DNA of 64,000 nucleotides. Source: Liolophura sinensis (taxonomy: Eukaryota > Mollusca > Polyplacophora > Chitonida > Chitonidae). Of the stretch, positions 1-10,693 are shown piece after piece. Location of the stretch: positions 59,308,984-59,372,983 of the forward strand of contig NC_088300.1 of NCBI RefSeq assembly GCF_032854445.1. Direction: 5' to 3'. Numbering within the stretch: the stretch's first letter is position 1; every line of letters begins with the position of its first letter. The notes under the pieces were generated by a model, which searched no databases, was not told the DNA's origin, and saw only the letters and a list, made by a program, of their open reading frames with translations. A program made the translations under genes and the position numbers.

Positions 1-42
1 TTCGGCAGTCTTGCGTTCGTTACGGACCGCCTTTCTTTAACA

Positions 43-200
43 TTTTTTTTATTTAACTGATGTTTTTCGCCGTACCCAAGAATATTTCACTTTTATGACG
101 GCGGCCAGCATTATGTAGGGAATAAACCAGGCATAGCCTGGTAGAAACCCACGACCATCCGCAGGTTGCTGGGAGACCTTCCCACGAACGGCCACTCCTT
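43..200 (+). repeat. Dispersed element family A, copy 1
   Basis: This is a near full-length copy of the commonest dispersed repeat here. It starts in a T-rich tract, then 'cgccgtacccaagaatatttc', a 'gacggcggccagcattatg' block, and ends in 'gcaggttgctgggagacctt'. The same ordered blocks recur at least ten times in the window on both strands. Coding potential is absent. It resembles short non-autonomous repeats common in mollusc genomes. Confidence 0.8.
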
Positions 201-230
201 TCTTTAACTAACTTGGTTCCAGTTTCACAA

Positions 231-410
231 AGATGTCGTACATGTACGATAATCGCACATACAGGACAGTGGTACCGTAAACGTGGCGTACAAAGTACCG
301 TGCGACAAATGCAGGATAAAAAATGTCGTACGGCGCTATGTGAAACTGAGCCGTGGTGTGTATATATCTGTACGTTACACGTGAGGAAATACGACAGTGA
401 CTTGCCAAAG
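231..410. repeat. GTAC- and CpG-rich palindromic patch
   Basis: The stretch holds seven GTAC tetramers in about 140 bp and is CpG-rich against an AT-rich, CpG-poor background. It has a local palindrome (cgtacatgtacg near 239) and an inverted pair 'agtttcaca' (near 231) / 'tgtgaaact' (near 338). Both strands are open over 60-80 codons, but the reading is low-complexity and no family is recognisable. A short foldback or MITE-type repeat is the likeliest explanation. Confidence 0.45.
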
Positions 411-479
411 TCAATTGTTTTCCTTTACAGTTTCTTTCGCCCGTATAAAGTGACCATGTATCCTTGAGTATATAGGGCG

Positions 480-860
480 TTAAACAATCAAGGGCATAAA
501 TAAATATTGTTGCTTGGTAGCAATGAAAATGATGTAGTTATTTGATTGTTGCTGAACACAAAAATATATGCATTATATTTGAGTGCAGATTATAATAGAG
601 CTTACATACATACGCATTGTCGTAAACGGCAATCAATGTAGGCCTACACAGGAATATATACCATTCTTCAACAAGTTGTCTACATATACGCAAACACAAT
701 AAACAGATAAAAATCACTCGTATTTTCATCTTATGAAATCAGTCAGATTTTGTGTGATCCAGTCATGTGGAATTACATATAGCCAAATTTTATCTGCATA
801 ATCAGAAATATATTTGACTGAGGTCATGCAACGAGCGTCCTTATACATGTACTCATATGC
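480..860. other. AT-rich non-coding stretch
   Basis: No gene, RNA or repeat is recognisable here. Short ORFs are present but look random. It ends at the left breakpoint of the segmental duplication. Confidence 0.6.
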
Positions 861-983
861 TCGCATGTATAAAGTTTAGTATGTTTAAAGCATCTCCTCA
901 CTTACATCGTCTCATATATGAGAGATATAAAATTCGAAGGTCATCGTGTACGCATGGCCAGAGGCATCGCTTGCAATATGCAG

Positions 984-984
<1 letters not shown>

Positions 985-1053
<69 letters not shown>
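985..1053. repeat. (TA)n microsatellite
   Basis: An uninterrupted TA dinucleotide run of about 69 bases. The equivalent tract in the duplicate (5050-5091) is about 42 bases, so the locus has changed length since duplication. Short repetitive IY-rich ORFs across it are artefacts. Confidence 0.95.
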
Positions 1054-1055
<2 letters not shown>

Positions 1056-2239
1056 CAAAACTAACATGTTGATGTAATTTATCTACGGAGGAAAATATTT
1101 CTACTATACCTAAAAGTTTCAGGTTACTTATACATATATGTATGTTTTGTACGTATGTGGAAATATTTTGTAATATATATATACAAAGGAATTGGATATG
1201 TACACGGTTCGTTTGCACATAGGCCTATATATTATAAGAATGTACAAATATGGCTAGATTCATTCCAGAGACCTCCTTCCTTTTACATAACTGCAGCGAA
1301 CAGAAAGCCCTTCACGCATAATGCAGTCCATGTAAGCACCGAGAGCAAGAATTATAGCTCACTTAAATAGGTTTTGTATAAAACAGTTTCCCGTATTAAA
1401 CTGGCGATTACAACCACTGAATATTTCACTTTAAAAAAGAAAGGCTTTAAACTGTCATGACAAAGATGGAAATTAGAGTCTAAGATCCAACCTTAGATCA
1501 GCATTAAGGCCGTGCTAAGTTTATTTGTGTCTATAACCATGAGTATAGGGCATAATTAATTACCGTGTACATAATTTAGCAAGTTCTGACCGGGGACTCC
1601 GGATCCCTCCGCTCATATAAACTGACAACCATCGTGTAATAAACAAAGAATTTAGGTTATATGATTAATTGTGTCCATGGAGTCAGTTCTCTCTTATTCC
1701 CGCATGCAAACTTTGTAGGCTATATAGGCCTTTATCAGGTGTAAACCCTTTAATATGCTTAAAAGCTGTATCAACTTTAATGGATGTGACTTCTTTATGG
1801 CAGTAATATACATTTGTTATTTAGTCACCTGTCTACATCCCGTTTCTGCAGTGTTGACCTGTGAATGGAAGATCAACCGGTCTCTGTTTATACAGGTGAA
1901 GTAACCAAACGAAAAAATGTCAAGCTCACTAAAAATCCATACATTCCTGTCAATAGTGTTATATACTGGAATGCCACGTGGTGCGAAACACGTACAAGGC
2001 TATTCAAATACAACAGTCGCCTGGGAAATTATGAATCAATGATTGGTATATACAGATCACCCTGCATGCCCGTGGATATGTTGGCCTCCCAAACATTATG
2101 ATGTTTTTATAGACTATGTTAAGAAGAGTCCCGTTCTGGGTTTAAGGTAGAGATCGAGACTGTGTGGAATTAAGCACCATAATTTGCACAAAGTGGAAGG
2201 CTATATACCGGATAGTCCTATTATAGCTTCCTATCGTAT

Positions 2240-2940
2240 AGCCCAGCAGATTACCGAAGCAATCGTTCATTTGGTCATCCAAGCATCAAATTTGGAACGA
2301 ATCTGGAACTTCTTAAGCACTCCTTTGTTAAAAACAACACGGTAGCCACCTAAAAATCCAATATGGCGATCATTTTTATCAAGATGACCGCCATAGTATG
2401 TTATTCCTATTAAACTGAAAATGCGATCAGTGGCAAACGCATACTAACTTTAGAATGTATGCTCATCTATGAAGCCCTACAAGAGTTATAAACAATAAAA
2501 ATCCCAAATGGCAGTGATTTTTTTTCTAAGACGGCCGAAATTTTAGGTTATTCCTTTGTTACATGAATAATAGTCCAGCAGATTACTGGAACAACATTTC
2601 ACTTACTGATACAAGTAGCAAATGTGACTATTTAAGTCCTCCTTACTTGAAAAAAACGCACTGGCCACATACAAATCCAAAATGGCTGCCATTTTTCCGA
2701 GATGGCCGCCATTCAAGGTCATTCGTTTGTTCATAGGTACTACATGTATACTAGTCCAGCAGAGTAATAACCAATAGTTCATCTGGTGATACAAGCAGTA
2801 AATGTGGCTATGTAAGAAAACCTTAGATGAAAAAAATCCCGTTAGCCACATAAATATACTCCTTAGTTGAAAAACACATTGGCCACATAAAAATCCAAAA
2901 TGGCTGCCATTTTTCCAAGATGGCCGTCATTTAAGGCCAC
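2240..2940. repeat. Degenerate tandem repeat, unit about 150-220 bp
   Basis: Four diverged units share a block 'aaatccaaaatggctgcca' followed by a mirrored 'aagatggccgccat', near 2356, 2500, 2674 and 2891. They alternate with a 'ccagcagattac...' block near 2244, 2575 and 2757. The paired aatggc/gccatt arms make each unit partly self-complementary. Only the first unit and part of the second remain in the downstream duplicate. Confidence 0.75.
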
Positions 2941-2944
2941 TCTC

Positions 2945-4066
2945 TGCTGCCTTATGTGAGTGAAGTGCCCGCATGTGCGCGGTCTGGAGTGAAATAAAAA
3001 GCACATGGAATTGCATATAAGTCTGGCAGGCTGAATATACATACAGGTTATCCGTCAATCTAAGAACTTTTCCATATCGCAAATCTGGTACGCAAACAGA
3101 AGCATCAACCTTACCACTCCTATATCGCATCGATATAAACTTGTATGCATGCTGAAGACGTATTCGTTAAAAAGCACAGAAATACAGTGAGGACCTGAGC
3201 GTGTAAGTCCTTGGATACGTATGGTAGTTGAAGTTTCCAAGGAGGAGATGGCGGAATTCATTCCTTCACAGTAAACACCCCATACTGAGAACTGCAAAAT
3301 ATCCTGAGCACGAACACTGAAAGGTTGTGACTTATTGTGAGGATTATAGAAAGAGTCATAAGAAAATGGTGAAAACACCAGCTGAATTATGTGGAGAGTT
3401 TTTTAATTTCATCCCAAACTTTGCTCCATAAGCATAATGGGACACATTAAGGAAATCGAAACCCCTGTGATGTTATCAGCTTTGATCAGTAAGACGCGAG
3501 TAATCTGGGGATATTTCGGAAAACTAGGGATACGTCACGCGATCCCTGGCTTTAACCATATGCATGGGGTACAACTGACGCAACATCGTGTCTCAATTTG
3601 CTTCAACATGGCGCATCCCATGGCCTTATAAGAATTTCAGATTACTAGTATAAGTTGGCTTATTGAGTAACATGCAAGCACATCAGAAAAAAAGTATGTG
3701 GCCGCTCAAATCTGTTTCCACGTACCTACTTCCTGAAAAACTCAGGTGATATTATCTGTTATCTTTTCTGTTATAAAGTCACAAGAAATCGAGAGCTGGG
3801 ATACTATCACCGAGCCGCAATCCATAAATCGCTGTTTGGGGAGCTAGCAGGGATGTGCCTCAGTGATCACAAAAATAAATCCAGAAGACAGTGTTGTAAC
3901 ATAACAACGACTAAGTACAATTTGTTAGTGGTAGGAACATCCAACACAACTGATTAAATGACATGAGATAGCCCTCCCTAATGTCAACCAGAAAACACTC
4001 TGGATTTGCAGTGTAGGAGTACACAAACCTACTAATAAGTGACAGTAAGTTTCTATCTGCCTTATC
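2945..4066. other. Unique non-coding DNA within the duplication unit
   Basis: No exon, RNA gene or known repeat was recognised. This stretch belongs to the part lost from the second copy of the segmental duplication. ORFs of about 60-107 codons exist but show no domain or splice context. Confidence 0.5.
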
Positions 4067-4095
4067 AAGGTAAGGTAAGGTAAGGTAAGGTAAGG
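4067..4095. repeat. (AAGGT)n pentanucleotide microsatellite
   Basis: About six uninterrupted TAAGG/AAGGT units. It lies in the middle segment that is missing from the second duplication copy. Confidence 0.9.
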
Positions 4096-4807
4096 CATTT
4101 TATACTAAATCAAACTTCTCATTAGAAACTGTTCACTCACTCACTTGACAAGTACCTGACACGATCTGACTTGCTAGACAGACAGGTGAATGGAAGTTAA
4201 GGGAATAGTTATCAAAACGCCTGCCGGTGTAAGCTGTGGGATTATTGAACAAGAAGTCTACTAGTCAACGCCCTGCCTGGTGCATGGCCTGGCTCATCGG
4301 CAGACTAATCAGTGGGCTGACACCCAATTACCAGATTACTGGAAGGGACATGGTAAATACAGTGTCCACATTAATTTCACCTTGGTGACAAAAGTACCCA
4401 CAAACACCTCATAACATTTGGCGAGATCCACCTCTGACTGTACCAGCCGTCGATTATAATGGACGTTACAAAAAAAAAAAAAACCCAATAAGCCGGACAA
4501 CTGAAAATGTGAGTCTATAGTAACTAAGAAATTAGAATGGATTAATGCAAAGAGAAACAGAAAACTGTTTTCAACGACGCCTGTCTCTGAGAAGAAGAAG
4601 AAGAAAAAGAAAGGAAGTCAACAGAAAAATTTCACAACCTATACAAACAGCATTAATAACATTATTTAAATATAAACACATCACATATACTAATTTTTTT
4701 TTCATCCATTTATATATATAAATAGTCTCATTCTAGTTTATTTCTTCGTCTGCTATGTGAACTAATGGATGTGGCCATTCTTGTCACAACGTATTACAGG
4801 GGGAAAT

Positions 4808-4811
4808 AAAA
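4808..4811 (-). terminator. Pol III T-run terminator for tRNA-Asp copy 1
   Basis: Four A residues on the + strand (TTTT on the transcribed - strand) lie 8 nt beyond the tRNA 3' end. This is the usual minimal RNA polymerase III terminator. Confidence 0.7.
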
Positions 4812-4819
4812 GTGCAAGC

Positions 4820-4891
4820 CTCCCCGGCGGGGAATCGAACCCCGGTCTCCCGCGTGACAGGCGGGGATACTCACCACTATACTACCGAGGA
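4820..4891 (-). tRNA. tRNA-Asp(GTC): tRNA-Asp (anticodon GTC), copy 1
   Basis: On the - strand the 72-nt sequence starts TCCTCGGTAGTATAGTGGTG and contains CCTGTCACGC, placing GTC in the anticodon loop. It carries the T-arm GGTTCGATTCC (B box) and closes with a 7-bp acceptor stem (TCCTCGG with CCGGGGA, one G-T wobble) plus discriminator G. Length, stems and sequence match the canonical metazoan cytosolic tRNA-Asp. There is no intron and no encoded CCA, as expected for a nuclear eukaryotic gene. An internal A box (TAGTATAGTGG), the B box and a downstream T-run argue that it is functional. It is part of the tandemly duplicated segment and is identical over all 72 positions to the copy at 6818-6889. 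Confidence 0.97.
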
Positions 4892-5048
4892 CTGACTGTC
4901 AACGTCAGGAAGAACATGAACCAAATAACTCGCATGTATAAAGTTTAGTATGTTTAAAGCATCCTCACTAACATTGTCTCATATATGAGATATAACATTC
5001 GAAGGTTATCGTGTACGCATGGCCAGAGGCATCGCTTGCAATATGCAG

Positions 5049-5049
<1 letters not shown>

Positions 5050-5091
<42 letters not shown>
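5050..5091. repeat. (TA)n microsatellite, duplicate copy
   Basis: Counterpart of the tract at 985-1053, here about 42 bases long. Confidence 0.95.
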
Positions 5092-5092
<1 letters not shown>

Positions 5093-6565
5093 CAAAACTA
5101 ACATGTTGATGTAATTTATCTACGGAGGAAAATATTTCTACTATACCTAAAAGTTTCAGGTTACTTATACATATATGTACAACTGTATGTTTTGTACGTA
5201 TGTGGAAATATTTTGTAATATATATATACAAAGGAATTGGATATGTACACAGTTCGTTTGCACACAGGCTTATATATTATAAGAATGTACAAATATGGCT
5301 AGATTCATTCCAGAGACCTCCTTCCTTTTACATAACTGCAGCGAACAGAAAGCCCTTCACGCATAATGCAGTCCATGTAAGCACCGAGAGCAAGAATTAT
5401 AGCTCACTTAAATAGGTTTTGTATAAAACAGTTTCCCGTATTAAACTGGCGATTACAACCACTGAATATTTCACTTTAAAAAAGAAAGGCTTTAAACTGT
5501 CATGACAAAGATGGAAATTAGAGTCTAAGATCCAACCTTAGATCAGCATTTAGGCCGTGCTAAATTTAATTGTGTCTATAACCATGAGTATAGGGCATAA
5601 TTAATTACCGTGTACATAATTTAGCAAGTTCTGACCGGGGACTCCGGATCCCTCCGCTCATATAAACTGACAACCATCGTGTAATAAACAAAGAACCTAG
5701 GCTACATGATTAATTGTGTCCATGGAGTCAGTTCTCTCTTATTCCCGCATGCAAACTTTGTAGGCTATATAGGCCTTTATCAGGTGTAAACCCTTTAATA
5801 TGCTTAAAAGCTGTATCAACTTTAATGGATGTGACTTCTTTATGGCAGTAATATACATTTGTTATTTAGTCACCTGTCTACATCCCGTTTCTGCAGTGTT
5901 GACCTGTGAATGGAAGATCAACCGGTCTCTGTTTATACAGGTGAAGTAACCAAACGAAAAAATGTCAAGCTCACTAAAAATCCATACATTCCTGTCAATA
6001 GTGTTATATACTGGAATGCCACGTGGTGCGAAACACGTACAAGGCTATTCAAATGCAACAGTCGCCTGGGAAATTATGAATCAATGATTGGTATATACAG
6101 ATCACCGTGCCCGTGGATATGTTGGCCTCCAAACATTATGATGTTTTTATAGACTATGTTAAAAAGAGTCCCGTTCTGGGTTTAAGGTAGAGATCGAGAC
6201 TGTGTGGAATTAAGCACCATAATTTGCACAAAGTGGAAGGCTATATACCGGATAGTCCTATTATAGCTTCCTATCGTATAACCCAGCAGATTACCGAAGC
6301 AATCGTTCATTTGGTCATCCAAGCATCAAATTTGGAACGAATCTGGAACTTCTTAAGCACTCCTTTGTTAAAAACAACACGGTAGCCACCTAAAAATCCA
6401 ATATGGCGATCATTTTTATCAAGATGACAGCCCTAGTATGTTATTCCTATTAAACTGAAAATGCGACCAGTGGCAAGCGCATGCTAACATTAGAATGTAT
6501 GCTCATCTATGAAGCCCTACAAGAGTTATAAACAATAAAAAAAATCCCAAATGGCAGTGAACCAT

Positions 6566-6600
6566 TTATATATATATATATATATATCTATATATATATA
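6566..6600. repeat. AT microsatellite at deletion junction
   Basis: A TA run with one 'tcta' interruption that exactly fills the gap between the two conserved blocks of the second duplication copy. Confidence 0.9.
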
Positions 6601-6805
6601 GAAAAAGAAAGGAAGTCAACAGAAAAATTTCACAACCTATACAAACAGCATTAATAACATTATTTAAATATAAACACATCACATATACTAATTTTTTTTT
6701 CATCCATTTATATATATAAATAGTCTCATTCTAGTTTTTTTCCTAGTCTGCTATGTGAACTAATGGATGTGGCCATTCTTGTCACAACGTATTAAAAGGG
6801 GAAAT

Positions 6806-6809
6806 AAAA
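6806..6809 (-). terminator. Pol III T-run terminator for tRNA-Asp copy 2
   Basis: Four A residues on the + strand, 8 nt past the tRNA 3' end. It is retained although neighbouring flank bases differ from copy 1. Confidence 0.7.
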
Positions 6810-6817
6810 GTGTAAGC

Positions 6818-6889
6818 CTCCCCGGCGGGGAATCGAACCCCGGTCTCCCGCGTGACAGGCGGGGATACTCACCACTATACTACCGAGGA
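6818..6889 (-). tRNA. tRNA-Asp(GTC): tRNA-Asp (anticodon GTC), copy 2
   Basis: All 72 nt match the gene at 4820-4891: acceptor stem, A and B boxes, GTC anticodon and discriminator base. Flanking bases differ ('attacaggggg' against 'attaaaagggg', and 'gtgcaagcc' against 'gtgtaagcc'), while the tRNA body has no change. That fits either recent duplication or selection on both copies. An ORF that reads antisense through this tRNA is not a gene. Confidence 0.97.
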
Positions 6890-6929
6890 CTGGCTATCAA
6901 CGTTAGGAAGAACACGAACCAAATAACTG

Positions 6930-7570
6930 ATAGCGATTTCCTTGACATCAAGCTATCATTTCCCTGTTGCCTCCGGGCATTTTCATTTGATAGCATAATA
7001 TAGACGTTCATGAAATAAATGGAAAGTTTTGCCTTCGAATTTGTTACTCCCAATATAGGAGTGACTCGTACCTTTCTCGGATGTTAAAAAAACCCTCGTA
7101 CGTTGCTACAAACCACACGTGAAATATTCAACAAAAAGCATACATATGTAAATTACGACAAAAGTAAAGTTCACAGAGAGCATAATAGAACGGCAGGTTG
7201 CTGGGTCAACAAGGCTTCAACACATCATAAGTTAAACCAGCGACGTGCCCGTGGTATAGCTCGATCCACGGATTGATGCGGACACCTGATTTAACAATGT
7301 ACTGACGTTAGTACATCGTTAGCCTGGCTCAACCACACGAGTACTGTTGCAGATGCGGCTGGTGATATGGAAGTATGGCGTTGCAAAACCACTGAGTTTA
7401 CTTTTCTCTATGCAATAATAATATAAAACTTGATCAAATTCGGTCTGAAAAAAAACAAAAAGCAAAAACAAATGTACCTGTTTTCATCACAGGCTAAGAT
7501 TGCTCCTCTGATGACATGATCACCCCAGTAGAATATTTTAGAGGCGGCATTTCTTTTTAATCCTTTGAGG
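6930..7570. other. Unique non-coding DNA
   Basis: This is the first unique sequence after the right breakpoint of the duplication. No gene or recognisable repeat was seen. Confidence 0.5.
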
Positions 7571-7574
7571 TTCT

Positions 7575-7795
7575 ACTAGCCCAGAGACTGGTTGACCCGT
7601 ATCATTATAATGGATCGGGCGGTGCGGCTTAGTTGCCATCGGCAAGGCATCTCAGTGAAGCAGCACAAGGTAAAAGAGCGGTGCAAATCCGTCTTGCAAC
7701 AAGGAGGCACATTACATGCACTCTAAAGATTCCTCTGTCATATGACTGAAAAATTGTTAAGTACGATGTTAAACCCCAAGCACTCACTCACTCGA
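7575..7795 (+). mobile_element. tRNA-derived SINE, 5'-truncated copy
   Basis: It contains the body and tail of the SINE seen in fuller form at 25668-26019. The shared blocks are 'gactggttgacccgtatca', 'caaggaggcacattacatgc', 'aaaaattgttaagtac' and the terminal 'ttaaaccccaagcactcac'. The tRNA-like head is missing. Three copies of the family occur in the window. Confidence 0.8.
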
Positions 7796-7799
7796 TGCT

Positions 7800-8925
7800 T
7801 CACACCATAAGCTGTTTTCAGAGGTGAAGTGCAAAGGTTTTCATCTGAAGGTGATAGTCCAGCTATACTGTGATGATTGTATTATATTTTTATTTTGTAT
7901 GCCTGAATTGCAATTTTTCCCTTTAGGCAAGAAATAAAGTGCATAAATATCATGGACAGTATCATCAGCTCAAAAGGCACAGGCTTTTCCCCCTAGGAAT
8001 TTGGATACGTTGTAAAATTTACCCTGGTTCAGACATCTGATAATCAGTGTCAGGAAAAACTTTTACATAATTTTCAACATGAAGGGCAGCCATGCCATTC
8101 TAAAAACAAAGCCAGAGAAGCATTGGACATTTTCCATACAAGGTTATGCAGAATTGTTAAGCCGTTTGTTTCCAGGAAGGAAACTTCCACAGTATAATCC
8201 AACAACAGAAGTCTGATGAAAACAGTGAAAGTTACAGGTATTGCAGTTCATTTTTTTGTGTGATGTCATTATGATGGTTCATTTCCAACCTTGGACCAGG
8301 AATCTCACTGTTCATGAGACCTTTCGTTGTTGACAGCAAGCAGTAAACTACACTTGATGGGCACGCCGGATGCAATCTGAAATAGTATGATCATTAGTCG
8401 ACTATCACAGCGCAAAAGGGTTCAGGTGTCCCATAGGCTTCAGAAGCTTTTGGATGTTTTACAGTGTTTTTATTCTTCACATAGATCCATTGCAGTTTTA
8501 TGTGCGTAATAGTCTACAGTGCACGTGTGTGCATGCATGGGCCTTCATTTTGTTGATGAAAAGTGAAACTGCGTCTGAAGCCACTACTTGTATGGCCGTT
8601 TGAGCATTTCAGTCTTTGTTGTTTTCTACTTGTCTTTCACCAGTTTGATGTGCATATCTGTAAGTCACATTGCTACTTTGGTTTCCTCTACTTGCCACAA
8701 GTCTAACTGGCAAAGGGTCAGTGGTTTACCCCAGTTTCCTTCCCCTATAAAACTGACTTCCATCATATAGGTGAACAAGAATTCAGGTGAACCCAACATA
8801 TGCCCCAACCAATGCACTTGTTTGAAATGTATAAAAGAATACCAGCAGCATTGTGGTGAGTATAACCCCTGAGGGGAATCTTCATCGCAAGTAGACAAAT
8901 GCGTTTACCTCAAATCCAAAGTTTA
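7800..8925. other. Non-coding DNA with a diffuse repeat fragment
   Basis: Nothing gene-like was recognised. 'ggtttaccccagtttccttcccc' near 8726 resembles low-copy dispersed repeats but is too short to classify. Confidence 0.4.
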
Positions 8926-8929
8926 TGCA

Positions 8930-9545
8930 GAAAACAGTTGGACAAGAAATGATTTCTATTTATGTAGTATATACAAGGAAAATGGCTATCTGTGACAATC
9001 GGTGAAAACAGACAAATGTGAGTTGTGACACATTGTCATCTGTGTATCTATGCATCCGCCAAAAATTAAAACACTGTGTGGAAAACAGAGGTGTGTGGGG
9101 GAGGGGGGGGGGGGGGAATGGCTATCTAGTTACCATGACAACTGCGAAAATGTGTCGCCACACTATCATCATCAGTGTGTCTATGTATCCACCAAAATTA
9201 AAACTCTATGTGGAAGACTGTTGGAGGCAAATTGGAAATGAACAAATGTCTGTCGCAACACACCGTCATGTGTGTATGTTTGTATCCACCAAAACTTAAA
9301 ACCCTACACAGGAAACAGCTGAAGTTGCAGCTTGGACATGAAATCACATCTATAGTATATATAAGGAAAATGGCTATCTGGTTACCATGTCAAGCGGAAA
9401 AAATGCACAAGTGTGAGTTGCGACACATCGTCATCTGTGTATCTATGTATCCACCAAAAATTAAAAGTCTATGCAGAAACCTGTTGGAGTTATAGCCCAG
9501 ACACGAATACGGACAGACGGACAAAATCACTGTGATATAATACAT
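8930..9545. repeat. Degenerate tandem repeat, unit about 105-160 bp
   Basis: The block 'tgtgtatctatgtatccacc' followed by 'aaaattaaaa.tctatg.gaaac' recurs four times (about 9040, 9174, 9272 and 9440). Its partner block 'aaggaaaatggctatctgg' occurs near 8980, 9115 and 9364. The array ends in 'gagttatagcccagacacga' and 'cggacagacggac', a common end of dispersed invertebrate repeats. A poly-G expansion (about 9098-9116) sits in the second unit. ORFs across it reflect repetition. Confidence 0.75.
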
Positions 9546-9952
9546 GTATATGTTCCAACTAATGGCAAGGGTGTATAAAAATCCAGCAATATAGCACTAA
9601 AGAACAATCAAATAATTGATAATGAGTTGGGACAAGACAAGACAGTTCTGCTACTGGGCATCAGCCATGCAGGTCCCAACTGTTAGCCATACTGCTGGAT
9701 AATACAAACATAGGCTGATATGGTAGCACTAATGTGACAATGTGCTGCTGCCATACCCAGGTATTTGTCACATGACTCAGACATCTTGACCAATGGTTGG
9801 CTAGAAAAAGTGTGAGTATTTTTCACTCCATTGATCATGGATGGGGGTGACAACCTATACGCTGGTTGTGAAAGGAAGTTGTGCCCAATTCACTCTTTAA
9901 GCATTTGATTGGCGTAGTACTGTGAAACATATCGTCAGTCTTTGTTTTACAG

Positions 9953-10192
9953 GCGATTGACAGGCTGAAGAGCCAAGAAAAGCCAAAGACTACCGCTGAG
10001 GATGTCATAAACATTGCTGATACAGAATCCATAGATCCCAAACATCACGCACTTGTTCTTGTGACATTGTTACTTCTCATTCATTGTGACATCCCCATCA
10101 AGGCACACAAAATACGTGAGGACTGTCATGACGCCATGATGTCACAAAGATTCATAATTCAGCGAGTTGATGAGAGCGTTTGTAACAAGTAA
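9953..10192 (+). CDS. Probable terminal coding exon, unrecognised gene
   Basis: A good acceptor (tttgttttacag, ending 9952) opens a reading frame of 79 codons that starts AIDRLKSQEKPKTT and ends at TAA (10190-10192). The peptide is mixed and hydrophilic with a central hydrophobic helix (HALVLVTLLLIH) and ends DESVCNK. Codon usage looks protein-like and CpG is higher than in the flanks. A canonical AATAAA lies 496 bp past the stop. No family was recognised. No upstream exon of the same gene was identified, so the phase-0 start is an inference from the open frame. It is convergent with ANAPC4 on the other strand, with about 1.3 kb between the two stop codons. It could instead be a remnant exon. 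Confidence 0.45.
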   Translation, partial: AIDRLKSQEKPKTTAEDVINIADTESIDPKHHALVLVTLLLLIHCDIPIKAHKIREDCHDAMMSQRFIIQRVDESVCNK

Positions 10193-10687
10193 CTGGCACT
10201 AGATAATGCTTGAGTGACTTCTGCTAATCACAAAAGAGGTTGTGCTTGCTGTCCAGTGATAAAGTGACAAGTGATCATTACAGAGCTCCGCCTCTCGAAA
10301 ACTAATGATTATGTGACCACGTTATGAATGTTACATGTACAATATACAGTGAGCATATACAATGAGCTCAGTAGATATGTGATAACTCATATACCTCTCC
10401 ATCAACAAAAAAAGAAAAAACACAAACATAAAGCAAGCATTTTGGAAGTAATGCACTTTTGCAATACACATCTCCACACAGTTTGATCTGTTCGAATAAT
10501 GTATTCTAATATGGTATAGCTTATACAACATATACAATTAATACTCCTTATTATGACACTGATTAACATTATCCTCTTTGTTTGAGATAATCAGTACTCT
10601 AACTCATGCACATTCACTCTGACATATCACCATGGCCTAGGCAGTGAAACACCCCATTGGGTATCTTCCCCTCATCCATGACGGCAC

Positions 10688-10693
10688 AATAAA
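10688..10693 (+). promoter_or_regulatory. Candidate poly(A) signal for the + strand exon
   Basis: AATAAA on the + strand, 496 bp after the TAA at 10190-10192. A second AATAAA lies near 11085. No transcript evidence is available. Confidence 0.35.

Larger units (their letters stand above)
860..4929. repeat. Segmental tandem duplication, complete copy
   Basis: This is the first and fuller unit of a tandem duplication. Its left part (860-2517) is repeated almost base for base at 4929-6560, and its right part (4603-4929, including the tRNA-Asp gene) is repeated at 6601-6928. The two units abut at about 4929/4930, where the left-end sequence 'ctcgcatgtataaagttta' directly follows 'ccaaataact'. The same 'ccaaataact' recurs at 6919-6928 and runs on into unique DNA. 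The middle (about 2518-4602) is present only in this copy. Differences between copies are scattered single bases, small indels and a (TA)n length change, so the event is fairly recent. Confidence 0.9.
4930..6928. repeat. Segmental tandem duplication, second copy with internal deletion
   Basis: 4929-6560 repeats 860-2517 and 6601-6928 repeats 4603-4929, with the order preserved. About 2.08 kb present between those blocks in the first copy is absent here. A 40-bp AT filler (6561-6600) beginning 'accatttatatatata' takes its place. The filler's start resembles 'ccatttatatatata' inside the tRNA block (4706-4720), which suggests templated repair at the deletion junction (inference). Confidence 0.9.

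Noticed and set aside
857-1218. IY-repeat ORFs over the TA microsatellite
   Set aside because: They translate a (TA)n run and carry no coding signal.
1865-2101. 78-codon ORF present also in the duplicate (5910-6152)
   Set aside because: Its presence in both copies only reflects the segmental duplication. Changes are not biased to silent sites and the C-terminus frameshifts between copies.
6767-7003. 78-codon + ORF
   Set aside because: It reads antisense through the tRNA-Asp gene.
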